Assembly (NCBI RefSeq): GCF_003014485.1
Contig: NZ_PYGA01000004.1
Span: forward strand, 186,001 to 250,000
Reading direction: 5' to 3'
Length of the DNA: 64,000 nt
From: Murinocardiopsis flavida
GTDB lineage: Bacteria; Actinomycetota; Actinomycetes; Streptosporangiales; Streptosporangiaceae
The notes below the pieces were generated by a model. It made no database searches and was not told the DNA's origin. It saw only the letters and a program-made list of their open reading frames with translations. Each line of letters opens with the position of its first letter. The first letter of the stretch is position 1. Below, in pieces: positions 1 through 8,002 of this stretch. Position numbers and translations under genes: made by a program.

Positions 1-60
1 CTGAGGGCCGCGCCGACGTTCCGGCCCCTCGGCCCACGCGCGAGTACCGCTGCCCTCAGG

Positions 61-76
61 CCGGCCTAGCGGCCGG
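61..76. terminator. Short GC hairpin at left edge
   Basis: CCGGCC and GGCCGG flank a TAGC loop. It lies upstream of the kinase and could end a gene left of the window. There is no U-tract, as is common in actinobacteria. Confidence 0.3.
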
Positions 77-90
77 AGCCGGGGCCTGGT

Positions 91-96
91 TAGGTT
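91..96 (+). promoter_or_regulatory. Putative -10 box of kinase gene
   Basis: TAGGTT fits the actinobacterial TANNNT -10 consensus and would start transcription about 8 bases before the GTG at 111, giving a nearly leaderless message. No convincing -35 is visible. Confidence 0.35.
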
Positions 97-110
97 ATGG
101 CGCGCAGGCA

Positions 111-1556
111 GTGGCGGACGGAGGAGGAGCGCCGGTGGCGGTCGGACAACGGGTGGGCGGGTTCCGCCTGGTCCGACAACTGGGCGCGGGCGGGTTCGGC
201 ACGGTCCACCTGGGCGAGGACGCTGCGGGTCGGCGGGCGGCGGTGAAGTTGCTGCACCCCCACCTTGCCCAGGATCCCCAGGTGCGCCGCTACTTCGTCC
301 AGGAGCTGGCCACCGCGCGCACGGTGCAGGGGTTCTGCCTCGCGGCGATCGTGGCCGCCGACGCCGCGGGCGAGCGGCCCTGGATCGCCACCGAGTACGT
401 CGACGGCCCCACCCTGGACCAGGCCGTGCGCGAACACGGCCCCCGCACCGGCGGGGACGTGCAGCGCCTGGCGGTGCAGACCATCACCGCGCTGGCGGCG
501 ATCCACGCCGCCGGGGTGGTGCACCGCGACCTCAAACCCGCCAACATCCTGCTCGGGCCCGACGGGGCGCGGGTGATCGACTTCGGTATCGCCCGCGCCC
601 TGGACGCCGGCACCGCCTCGGCCACCCGCATCGGAACCCTGGGTTACATGGCGCCGGAGCAGGTCGAGGGCACCGCGCTGGGCCCGGCCGCGGACCTGTT
701 CGCCTGGGGCGCGGTCATGATCCACGCCGCGACCGGCGCGGAGGCGTTCCCCGGCCCCACCCAGGCCGCCCGCATCCACCAGGTCCTCACCCACCCGCCC
801 CAGACCGGGGACCTGGCCGACCCCCTGCTGGGCATCGTCCTGGCCTGCACGGCCAAGGACCCCGCCCACCGTCCCACCGCACGCCAGGTCCTGGACATGC
901 TCCTCACCGGCCGCACCACGCCCCCTCCGGATACGGAGCAGACCCGGCGCTACACCGCCGACGAGACCGTGCCCGAACCCGATCCGGCATTGTGGGACAG
1001 CAGCGCCACCGACCCGACCCCCTTCACCGCCGACGCCCTGCTCCCGCAGCGGTTCACCACCGACAATGCCATCGCGTTCGCCCGGGTGGCCACGGGAGCC
1101 CGTCCCTGCACCAAGGCCGCGACCGGCAAAGGCGGGCTCACCGCGGAGGAGGTGATCGAGGAGATCACGGCCCGCGGGTGCACGCAGGTGATGACCGGGG
1201 TCTATGTGGAGCAGCCCGGCCCGCGTGCCACCCCCGGCAACCCCGTCCAGGTCTCGGTCATGGTCCTCCCGTTCCCCGACACCGCAGCGGCCCGCGACGC
1301 CCGTGACTACCTCAGCGGCCCCGCGCGCTGGCACCTCACCACGTGGCGTGAGCACACCGGCCCCGGCACCCGGCCCATGACCCCGCACATCCGGTACTAC
1401 CGCTGGTCCCACAACCGCCTCGCCCACCGGTACGTGGTCACCGTGATGGCCCACCGCACCGACCTCACCACCGACGGCGGGATCAAGCCGTGGCTGGAAT
1501 CCGCGGCGGCCGAAGCCTGCCGCTCCAGCGGGCCGCAGAACCACCGCGGCCCCTGA
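111..1556 (+). CDS. Serine/threonine protein kinase
   Basis: This is a 481-residue Hanks-type (PknB-like) Ser/Thr kinase. The glycine loop GAGGFG is near residues 26-31, the ATP-binding Lys is K46 in AAVKLL, the catalytic loop HRDLKPAN spans 138-145, the DFG motif is at 157-159, and GTLGYMAPEQ lies in the activation segment, so the enzyme should be active. After about residue 270 comes a linker rich in Pro, Thr and Asp and then a C-terminal domain of about 180 residues that I do not recognise. No transmembrane helix is visible, unlike PknB with its PASTA tail, so it is probably cytosolic. The start is GTG; the nearest MFS gene is convergent with an 18-base gap. The substrate is unknown. Confidence 0.93.
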   Translation: MADGGGAPVAVGQRVGGFRLVRQLGAGGFGTVHLGEDAAGRRAAVKLLHPHLAQDPQVRRYFVQELATARTVQGFCLAAIVAADAAGERPWIATEYVDGPTLDQAVREHGPRTGGDVQRLAVQTITALAAIHAAGVVHRDLKPANILLGPDGARVIDFGIARALDAGTASATRIGTLGYMAPEQVEGTALGPAADLFAWGAVMIHAATGAEAFPGPTQAARIHQVLTHPPQTGDLADPLLGIVLACTAKDPAHRPTARQVLDMLLTGRTTPPPDTEQTRRYTADETVPEPDPALWDSSATDPTPFTADALLPQRFTTDNAIAFARVATGARPCTKAATGKGGLTAEEVIEEITARGCTQVMTGVYVEQPGPRATPGNPVQVSVMVLPFPDTAAARDARDYLSGPARWHLTTWREHTGPGTRPMTPHIRYYRWSHNRLAHRYVVTVMAHRTDLTTDGGIKPWLESAAAEACRSSGPQNHRGP

Positions 1557-1574
1557 CCGGGCCCGCCGCCGCGG

Positions 1575-2780
1575 TCAGCCGGGCCTGCTGGGCGTGCGGG
1601 CCGTACCCCGTTCGAGCGTGCGCAGCCGTGTGAACGGCACCGCTGCGGCGAGCGCCACGGCGACCGCCCCCACGAGCAGGAGGGCGGGCCCGGGGCCGGA
1701 GCCGTCGATGACGGCGCCCGCGGCCGCGGACGCCAGCGACGCCCCGAGGTTCACGGCGGTGTTGACCCAGGTCGAGGCTTCCGTCCGGCTGCGCTCCGCA
1801 ACGATCGTGTCGGCGATGAGGTACCCGGTGATGAGGGACGGGGCGAGGAAGAACCCGACGAGCGCGAGGCCCGCGGCGACGGGGACGAGCGCGTCCAGCC
1901 GGGACACGAGAACCGCGGCGAGCCCCATGCCGGCGCACAGGGCGAACAGCCGCGTTCCGATTCCCGCCCTCAAGTTCAGCTGCCCGTAGAGGAGCCCGCC
2001 GAGGGCGCTTCCGCCGGCGAAGGCCGCCAGGAGCCAGCCCGCGGCCGCGACGGAACCGTGCTGCTCGGCGACCGCCGGTGCCGCGATCTCCGCGACGCCG
2101 AGTACGCAGCCGACACCGAGGAGGGCGAGCAGGACCCGTACGAAACCGGGCTGCCGCAGCGGGCGGTCACCCCGCGCAAGCACCCCCCGTGTTCCGCGAA
2201 GTGCCCCCGACGACGCGCTGGAGGTCATCGCCGCGGTGCCGAGGAGGACGGCCACCGCGGTCACCCAGAGCCCGGCACCGGGAGAACTGGCCGCGATCAC
2301 CGCGGTGATGATGACGGGGCCGCCGACGAAGAGCAGTTCTTCGCACACCGCGTCGATGCTGAATGCTTTCGTCCGCTGGTCGCCGGCCGTCGTGAGCGAC
2401 GCCCAGATCGTTCGCATCGCCGCACCCAGGGGCGGCGATGCCAGGCCGACCACCGCGCTGAGGACGAGGAACCACACGACCGCGACCCCCTCCGCCGCCG
2501 CGGCGAGGGCCAGGGCGATGAACCCGGCGGCTTGGACCGACGCCATGGTGAGCAGCGCGATCCGCTGACCGAACCGGTCGACGGCCCGGGCGCGCCACGG
2601 CGCGGCGACGACGTTGGCGATTCCGAACGCCGCAGTCGCGAAACCGGCGTGGGCGTAGGAGCCCGTGCTGTCGTGGACGGCGAGGAGGAGGGCGAGACCG
2701 CCCATCGCGAGCGCCGAGCGGCCGATCAGGGCGGGGACGAAGGCGCGCAGCGCGCCGGGAAGCAGAAGTACTGCGAGCAC
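1575..2780 (-). CDS. MFS transporter (putative drug exporter)
   Basis: A 401-residue, very hydrophobic protein with the spacing of a 12-helix major facilitator. After a first helix pair, the loop WRARAVDRFGQR matches the cytoplasmic loop 2-3 signature (D-R-x-G-R type) of MFS exporters. It belongs to the actinobacterial group of putative efflux permeases; the substrate cannot be read from sequence. The GTG start at 2780 has a GGAG about ten bases upstream. It stands alone, convergent with the kinase. A TAGGAT box on the minus strand at 2944-2949 could be its -10, leaving a leader of about 160 bases. Confidence 0.85.
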   Translation of the reverse strand: MLAVLLLPGALRAFVPALIGRSALAMGGLALLLAVHDSTGSYAHAGFATAAFGIANVVAAPWRARAVDRFGQRIALLTMASVQAAGFIALALAAAAEGVAVVWFLVLSAVVGLASPPLGAAMRTIWASLTTAGDQRTKAFSIDAVCEELLFVGGPVIITAVIAASSPGAGLWVTAVAVLLGTAAMTSSASSGALRGTRGVLARGDRPLRQPGFVRVLLALLGVGCVLGVAEIAAPAVAEQHGSVAAAGWLLAAFAGGSALGGLLYGQLNLRAGIGTRLFALCAGMGLAAVLVSRLDALVPVAAGLALVGFFLAPSLITGYLIADTIVAERSRTEASTWVNTAVNLGASLASAAAGAVIDGSGPGPALLLVGAVAVALAAAVPFTRLRTLERGTARTPSRPG

Positions 2781-3117
2781 GGGAAGGCTCCGATGATGTG
2801 CGGCCGCCGCGGTGTGCGCGGCCGCCGTTGATCTGACGGTGGGCGAGGTCCGGAGGGCAGGACGACCTGCACCCTCAACGGATGAGAACCCGGGCGGGAG
2901 GGACCCGGGACCGTCAGACGAACATCAGGATGAGCATCCGGAGATCCTAGCCGATGGCGCGTCGTGGGATGCCGGACACGCGGGCGGCCTCATGCCCCGG
3001 TGTGGAGGCAGGGCGGGCCAGGGCGCGGGCGGCGAGGCCGCCCCCCACGCACCCGTGCCGATGGCCGTAGACGGTCACACCGGGCGTTCGATCCGTTTCG
3101 GGCCGTACCGTCCAGGC
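2781..3117. promoter_or_regulatory. Non-coding region upstream of MFS gene
   Basis: I see no convincing gene here. It holds a possible minus-strand -10 (TAGGAT, 2944-2949) and, just beside it, the inverted repeat GGATG-AG-CATCC at 2928-2939. That could be an operator for the MFS gene, but no local regulator gene is obvious. Confidence 0.3.
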
Positions 3118-3420
3118 GTGGACATCACCCTCGCCGACGCCTGGGATCTGTGGTGGTCGGGTCGTCAGCTCACCGGCTACTCCCTGCACGGGGCCCCGGT
3201 GCCGTGACCGGGCCGCGGCGGGAAGATCCTCGCGTTCCCGGCGGCGCCACCATTGTGCTGGACGCCATCGGATCCGAGCGCATCATCGCCTGGGGCGGCC
3301 GGTTGCAGAAGAACTCATGGCTGAGCACAGCACGGGCGGCCGTGGGCGCTCCGCTGGCGGTTGGCGCCATCGCGTCCCAGATCGGCAGGACGCCCCCACC
3401 GAGCGTTGAAACGTTCGCGC
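3118..3420 (+). pseudogene. Degraded remnant of a small membrane-associated protein
   Basis: Reading from GTG 3118 gives a peptide containing DAWDLWWSGRQLTGYSLHG that stops at TGA 3205-3207. In the same frame the next codons read GRGGKILAFP, and a one-base shift near 3237-3240 continues as GGATIVLDAIGSERIIAWG and onward to about 3420. The pieces join into one sensible amphipathic protein, which suggests a TGG-to-TGA change plus a frameshift. From memory this resembles a small conserved actinobacterial protein of unknown function that continues W-x-G-R-x-G-K and then a hydrophobic stretch. I could not confirm the family. The remnant is neighboured by the WYL regulator gene, which overlaps its 3' end. 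Confidence 0.4.
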
Positions 3421-3426
3421 GTGGCC

Positions 3427-4392
3427 TCAGGCGTCGGCGTAGAGGGCGGCCAGGGCGCGGACGGAGCGGGCCGCGAGGGCGACCGCCTCGGGCGGGGCGA
3501 GGACCTCGGCGTCGGCGCCGAACTGGAGGAGTTGGTTGACCCCGCCCAGGGCGGGATAGGTCAGGTCGACCTCGGTCCACTCCCCCGGGGTCTCCGGGGT
3601 CTGCTGTGGGGCGGCGGCGCGGCCGCCGACGATGCGCAGGAACATGTCCAGGCGGCGGGTGCGCACGCGGGCGCGGACCCGGACCTCGCCGGGGCGGTGC
3701 TCGACCTGGTGGCGCAGCCCCTCCCACACCTGGGCGAGTTCGGCGCCGTCGCGGCGGCGCACCGGGGTGTCGGTGAGGTGCGCGGCGGCGACCCGTTCGG
3801 CGCGGAACAGCCGCGGTGCGCCGCGGTGGTCGGCGACCAGGTACCACACGCCGGCCTTGGCGACGAGCCCGTAGGGGTCGACGGTGTAGGTGCGGGGGGC
3901 GGGCGTGTCGCTGTGGCGGTAGCGCAGGCGCACGCGGCAGTCGGCGAACACGGCGGCGTGCAGCGACTGGAGGTCGGCGTGGGGGCGGGGGTCGGCCATC
4001 CAGCGGTCGGGATCGATGAGGACGCGGCGGCTCATCTGCTCGGCGGCGGGGCGGTGGGCGGCGGGCAGGGCCGCCATGACCTTGCGCAGGGCGGATCCCA
4101 GGGCGCCGTCCAGGCCGAGCGCGGTGTGCGCGCCTTGGGCGGCGAGGACGAACAGGGCGGCGGCTTCGTCGGCGGTGAGCCCGGTGACGTCGGTGCGGAA
4201 GCCGGGGAGCAGGGCGATGCCGCCGTGGCGGCCGCGTTCGGCGTAGACGGGCACGCCCGCGGTGGACAGCGACTCCACGTCGCGGTAGATCGTGCGGGGC
4301 GAGACTTCGAGGCGGTGGGCGAGTTCGGTGGCCCGCACCCGGTCCCGGGTTTGCAGGAGCAGCAGGATCGACAGCATCCGGTCGGATTTCAC
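3427..4392 (-). CDS. WYL-domain transcriptional regulator (DeoR/YafY type)
   Basis: The 321-residue protein starts with a winged helix-turn-helix (residues about 1-60, RATELAHRLEVSPRTIYRDVESL), which is the HTH_11 type. A WYL ligand-sensing domain follows in the middle (VDPYGLVAKAGVWYLVADH) and a WCX-type C-terminal region ends it. Such proteins are usually repressors that respond to a small ligand or to nucleic acid. The gene is divergent from the FAD oxidase at 4533, and the 140-base gap is the likely shared control region. In related genomes WYL regulators often control the adjacent divergent oxidoreductase; that assignment here is inference. Confidence 0.9.
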   Translation of the reverse strand: MKSDRMLSILLLLQTRDRVRATELAHRLEVSPRTIYRDVESLSTAGVPVYAERGRHGGIALLPGFRTDVTGLTADEAAALFVLAAQGAHTALGLDGALGSALRKVMAALPAAHRPAAEQMSRRVLIDPDRWMADPRPHADLQSLHAAVFADCRVRLRYRHSDTPAPRTYTVDPYGLVAKAGVWYLVADHRGAPRLFRAERVAAAHLTDTPVRRRDGAELAQVWEGLRHQVEHRPGEVRVRARVRTRRLDMFLRIVGGRAAAPQQTPETPGEWTEVDLTYPALGGVNQLLQFGADAEVLAPPEAVALAARSVRALAALYADA

Positions 4393-4532
4393 GCCCTCCA
4401 GGATGCCCGAAAAACATGACGGGGATTGTCAACTTTGCGCGGCAGTGTCGGCACCGCTCACCGGGGGTGGCCGGGGCCCGGGCCCGGGCCGTTCGCGCCC
4501 CCGCATCACACCGACACGAACAGGAACACCGC

Positions 4533-5921
4533 ATGACGCACCAGGACACCGCCGCGGGGATCGACCGCCTGCGCGCCGACGTGCGCGGGGCCGTGCTCGT
4601 CCCCGGCGACCCCGCCTACGCCTCCCACACCACCGGTTTCAACACCGCCGTGGTCCACCGGCCCGCCGTCGTGGTCGCCGCCCGGACACCGGCGGACGTT
4701 GCCAATGCCGTGGCCCACGCCGCCGCGCACGGGCTGGCGGCGGGCGTGCAGGCGACCGGGCACGGCGCCGCTCAGGCGGCCGCGGGCGGGGTGCTCGTCT
4801 CCACCCGGGCGATGGACGGGGTGCGGGTGGACGCCGGACGGCGCCGGGCCGTCGTCGGGGCCGGGGCACGCTGGTCGCAGGTCATCGAGGCCGCGGCCGA
4901 GCACGGCCTGGCCCCGCTGAGCGGGTCGGCCCCGCACGTGGGCGCCGTCGGCTACACCCTGGGCGGCGGGTTGAGCCTGCTGGCGCGCCGCCACGGCTAC
5001 GCCGCCGACCACGTGCACGCCATGGACGTGGTCACCGCCCAGGGCCGCGAACACCGCGTCGATGCCGACACCGACCCCGAGCTGATGTGGGGCCTGCTGG
5101 GCGGGCGCGACAACCTCGCGATCGTCACCGGCATGGAGATCGGCCTGGTGGAGCTGCCCGCGTTCACCGGCGGCGGCCTGTACCTGGACGCCGCCGACCC
5201 GGCCGCGGTGCTGGCGGGGTGGGCGAAGTGGACCCGGGAGGTGCCCGAGGAGCTGACGACCTCGATCGCGCTGCTCACCTTCCCCGACGTGGCGGGCCTG
5301 CCCGAACCGCTGCGGGGGCGCCGCGCCGCCCACGTCCGCGTCTGCCACACCGGGCCGGAGGAGGAGGCGCGGCGCCTGGTGGAACCGCTGCGCGGGCTGG
5401 CCCCGGTGGTGATGGACACGGTCGCCGCGATGCCCTACACCGCCTCCGGCACCATCCACGGCGACCCGGCGGAACCCATGGCCTACACCGGCGACAACGC
5501 CCTGCTCGACGGCGTGGACGGGGCGGTTGCGGGCGCGGTCGCCGACGCGGTGGGGCCCGGCGCGGCCGCGCCCGCCATCGTGGAGGTGCGCCACCTGGGC
5601 GGGGCGCTGGAGCGGCGCCCGGGCGGGGACACCGCGGTGGGCCACCGCGGTGCCCGGTTCCTGGTGTCCTCGGCGGGGATGCTCGGCACCGCCGACGACG
5701 CGGGGGTGCGCGCCGCCCAGCGGCGGCTGATGGCGGCGTTGGAGCCGCGGACGGTGGGCCGGTTCCTCAGCTTCCTCGGCCCTGACGCGGGCCCCGAACG
5801 GGTCGCCGACGCCTATGAGGCGCACGACCTGGCCCGGTTGCGGGCGCTGAAGGCCGCCCGGGACCCCGGCACCGTGTTCCGCATGGGCCACACTCTCGCC
5901 CCGGCGGCGGCGCGGGGGTGA
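4533..5921 (+). CDS. FAD-binding oxidoreductase (berberine-bridge/VAO type)
   Basis: A 462-residue flavoenzyme of the FAD_binding_4/BBE family. The PCMH FAD domain occupies about residues 35-210, with the VVVAARTPADVANAV entry motif, GVQATGHGA (the His normally bonded to FAD), and GYTLGGGLSLL. The second cysteine attachment site seen in bicovalent members is not evident, so linkage is probably by one residue or none. The C-terminus (RLRALKAARDPGTVFRMGH) is the usual substrate-domain ending. The ATG at 4533 fits the family N-terminus; an in-frame extension upstream to 4416 is low-quality and was rejected. Substrates in this family are alcohols, sugars or phenolics. The gene is divergent from the WYL regulator. 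Confidence 0.88.
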   Translation: MTHQDTAAGIDRLRADVRGAVLVPGDPAYASHTTGFNTAVVHRPAVVVAARTPADVANAVAHAAAHGLAAGVQATGHGAAQAAAGGVLVSTRAMDGVRVDAGRRRAVVGAGARWSQVIEAAAEHGLAPLSGSAPHVGAVGYTLGGGLSLLARRHGYAADHVHAMDVVTAQGREHRVDADTDPELMWGLLGGRDNLAIVTGMEIGLVELPAFTGGGLYLDAADPAAVLAGWAKWTREVPEELTTSIALLTFPDVAGLPEPLRGRRAAHVRVCHTGPEEEARRLVEPLRGLAPVVMDTVAAMPYTASGTIHGDPAEPMAYTGDNALLDGVDGAVAGAVADAVGPGAAAPAIVEVRHLGGALERRPGGDTAVGHRGARFLVSSAGMLGTADDAGVRAAQRRLMAALEPRTVGRFLSFLGPDAGPERVADAYEAHDLARLRALKAARDPGTVFRMGHTLAPAAARG

Positions 5922-5954
5922 CCCGTGCGGGGGTGACGGCGCGGGTGCGCCCCT

Positions 5955-5973
5955 GTCCGCGGTGACCGCGGAC
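5955..5973. terminator. Hairpin between convergent genes
   Basis: GTCCGCGG and CCGCGGAC form a perfect 8-bp stem around a TGA loop. It lies between the ends of the oxidase and the 82-residue minus-strand gene, so it could serve both. Confidence 0.5.
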
Positions 5974-5992
5974 GCGGGCGTCCTCCGGGGGC

Positions 5993-6241
5993 TCAGGCGT
6001 GCTCATCGGTGCCGCCTTGGGGGACGCGGGGCGGCTGGGCGGCCAGGCGGGCGCACAGCTGTTCCAGGGTGGGGGCGCGCAGCAGCAGGGCCAGGGCGCC
6101 GGGGCGGGCGGTCTCGGTGAGCACGGCGGTGTAGTCGGGGCGGCCGTGCTCGTCGTGGAGCTCGCTGATGGCGTAGTGGGCGAAGCGCGCCCGCGCCTGA
6201 CGTAGTGCGGCGCTGGGGTAGAGGACGTACACCGGGGTCAC
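5993..6241 (-). CDS. Small conserved-looking protein of unknown function
   Basis: An 82-residue protein beginning VTPVYVLYPSAALRQA with a GTG start. It overlaps the upstream 127-residue gene by four bases (GTGA), so the two are translationally coupled. It has no signal peptide, membrane helix or metal motif. It contains a His/Asp-rich middle (ELHDEHGRPDYTAV) and a leucine-rich C-terminal half. I do not recognise the family. The pair sits back-to-back with the XRE/DUF397 pair, a context in which actinomycetes often keep small regulatory or competence-like genes of unknown role. Confidence 0.6.
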   Translation of the reverse strand: MTPVYVLYPSAALRQARARFAHYAISELHDEHGRPDYTAVLTETARPGALALLLRAPTLEQLCARLAAQPPRVPQGGTDEHA

Positions 6242-6621
6242 CCCGCACCGACCGGGACGGTGCGCACGGTGGTGGTGATGCGGCACGCGGCGAGGGGTCC
6301 GCCGCTGAGCGGCGCCCGGTCGGCCAGCGCGCGGGGGTCTCCGGGGCCGGGGGCGACGTGGATCCACAGGCCGGCGGCCGGGGTGAAGGCGCCGCGGATC
6401 TCCAGCCAGTCGCGCAGCGGGCCGAGGAGGTCCAGGCGCCGGGCCAGGTCGGTGAGTTCGCGACCGCGCGGTCCGGGCGGCCGGGGCGGTCCGCCGCGGA
6501 AGAGGCCGACGGTGCGGGTTTCGGTCCGTCCGCGGGAGATCTCTTTCGACAATGGGGTGGGAGTGGGGTCGGGGCCGTGCGGCGAAAGGGTGCGCCGAGC
6601 GGGGTTGTTAAGGTGCGACAT
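6238..6621 (-). CDS. Hypothetical protein coupled to the 82-residue gene
   Basis: A 127-residue protein from ATG 6621 (MSHLNNPARR...). The first 45 residues are polar and rich in Pro, Arg and Thr. The rest (RELTDLARRLDLLGPLRDWLEIRGAF) looks folded and ends in a Val/Thr-rich strand-like stretch. An in-frame ATG at 6729 would add 36 residues; neither start has a strong ribosome site. It is transcribed away from the XRE regulator and overlaps the next gene by GTGA. Function is unknown. Confidence 0.5.
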   Translation of the reverse strand: MSHLNNPARRTLSPHGPDPTPTPLSKEISRGRTETRTVGLFRGGPPRPPGPRGRELTDLARRLDLLGPLRDWLEIRGAFTPAAGLWIHVAPGPGDPRALADRAPLSGGPLAACRITTTVRTVPVGAG

Positions 6622-6907
6622 GGGTCCGCCTTGTCCGAGGAACAGGTCGGGGACCCACGGCCCTGACCGGTGCTCCACCACTGGTCGGGGCCACTTCTCA
6701 TGGTCGGCGCCGGCGGTGGGTCCCCGCATGTTCGCCGCGGCCCGAAGGGCCGTCGCTGAGCGCCTCAGCTCTAATTTGAACGGCCCTGGACTCTGCACGC
6801 CAGCAGCTTCAACGGACGCTCATAATTCCTCAGAAGCGGTGGCGGGACGTGGTGGGTCGATGGTCGAATTCGGAAGACATCGGCTTATCCCCTCCCGGAG
6901 GCCCGGA
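6622..6907. promoter_or_regulatory. Divergent promoter region of small-gene pair and XRE regulator
   Basis: This stretch is distinctly less GC-rich than its surroundings around 6770-6835. It includes CATAAT at 6821-6826, a good plus-strand -10 for the XRE gene, and an AT-rich segment near 6769-6778 that could serve the minus-strand pair. GGAGG at 6896-6900 is the ribosome site for the ATG at 6908. Confidence 0.4.
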
Positions 6908-7726
6908 ATGGCCATGAAGAAGATCAGCCCCGTATGGAAACGGTACGGCGCAGAAGTCCGCAAATGGAGAGAACTGGCGCAACTGACGCAGACCCGTCTC
7001 GCCGCCAAGGTGTCACTCTCGTCCTCTGCGGTCTCCTACATCGAAGCCGGGGTGCTCCGCCCGCAAGCCGACCATGCGCACGCCTTGGACGCAGCCCTCG
7101 ACGCAGGCGGAGCACTGGTCCGCATGTGGGAGGAGTACACCAAGCAGGGGACGTTCCCGGTAGGGTTCCGTCAGTTCGTCGACTTCGAACGAATCGCCAT
7201 CGAACTGCACGAGTACCAGAACATTCTGGTGCCGGGAATCGTGCAGACGGCGGATTATGCGCGGGCGCTGATTTCCCAGACCCGTCACGGAGACTCCAAG
7301 GAATCCATCGATCTGATGGTGGAGAGCCGCATGCGCAGGCAGGCGATCTTTGCCCGCCCGGACCCTCCACTATTGTTGCTGGTAGTCGAAGAAGTCGCCA
7401 TCCGGCAGGTCGTCGGAAATGCGGCTATTGCTGCGCGCCAACTGGACCGCCTCGCCGCCTTGGCGGAAGAACGAAAGATCCGCCTTCAGGTCGTCCCGCA
7501 GGGACTCAGCCCGCACCCGGCGCTCTTGGGGCCGTTCCGCATGTACATCTTCAAGGACCGACCGACGATCGCCTCGTGTGAGCATGCCGTCGATGAGCAG
7601 GTCATCGATGACGCCGAACAGGTACGGCGGCTGCGAGGAGTATTCGGAGCACTGCAAGCCGAGGCACTATGCGTCAGTGAGAGCGTCGACCTGATCCGTC
7701 GCATCCAAGGAGGCATCGATGAATGA
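6908..7726 (+). CDS. XRE-family regulator with DUF5753 domain
   Basis: A 272-residue protein. An XRE helix-turn-helix lies at about residues 10-65 (TQTRLAAKVSLSSSAVSYIEAG) and a DUF5753 sensor/effector domain from about 85 to the end (LVPGIVQTADYARALI, then ESRMRRQAIF). This is the abundant actinobacterial Scr1/AbaA-type architecture that pairs with a DUF397 partner. The ATG at 6908 has GGAGG seven bases upstream; the longer frame upstream lacks similarity to the family. It overlaps the DUF397 gene by eight bases. Family members affect antibiotic production and morphogenesis; the DUF397 protein may act as an antitoxin-like partner. Confidence 0.93.
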   Translation: MAMKKISPVWKRYGAEVRKWRELAQLTQTRLAAKVSLSSSAVSYIEAGVLRPQADHAHALDAALDAGGALVRMWEEYTKQGTFPVGFRQFVDFERIAIELHEYQNILVPGIVQTADYARALISQTRHGDSKESIDLMVESRMRRQAIFARPDPPLLLLVVEEVAIRQVVGNAAIAARQLDRLAALAEERKIRLQVVPQGLSPHPALLGPFRMYIFKDRPTIASCEHAVDEQVIDDAEQVRRLRGVFGALQAEALCVSESVDLIRRIQGGIDE

Positions 7727-7907
7727 CCAGCCCCGCTGGCACAAGTCCAGCTACAGCAACGGCAACAACTCAAGCTGCGTCGAGGTCGCCGAGGGCGCAC
7801 CGGTCCGGGTGCGCGACACCGACCACCGCCACCTCGGCCACCTTACTTTCACTCCCGCCGCCTGGACGGTGTTCCTCCGCCAGGTCGCGGCCGAGCGGAC
7901 CCGTTGA
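7719..7907 (+). CDS. DUF397 domain protein, partner of the XRE regulator
   Basis: This 62-residue protein is almost entirely one DUF397 domain: WHKSSYSNGNNSSCVEVAEG, then VRVRDT, then LTFTPAAWTVFLRQV. It overlaps the XRE gene by eight bases and is therefore co-expressed with it. Members are small cytosolic partners of XRE/DUF5753 proteins and have been compared to toxin-antitoxin or anti-regulator pairs; the exact biochemical role is not settled. Confidence 0.93.
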   Translation: MNDQPRWHKSSYSNGNNSSCVEVAEGAPVRVRDTDHRHLGHLTFTPAAWTVFLRQVAAERTR

Positions 7908-8002
7908 CGGGCGACGATAAGGCCAGGTCCTAGGGTGCTGGGGTACCGGCGCCCGCACGCGCCGGCCGCGAACGTCGGGCAACGAGTCGAGGAGTGTGCG
8001 CC

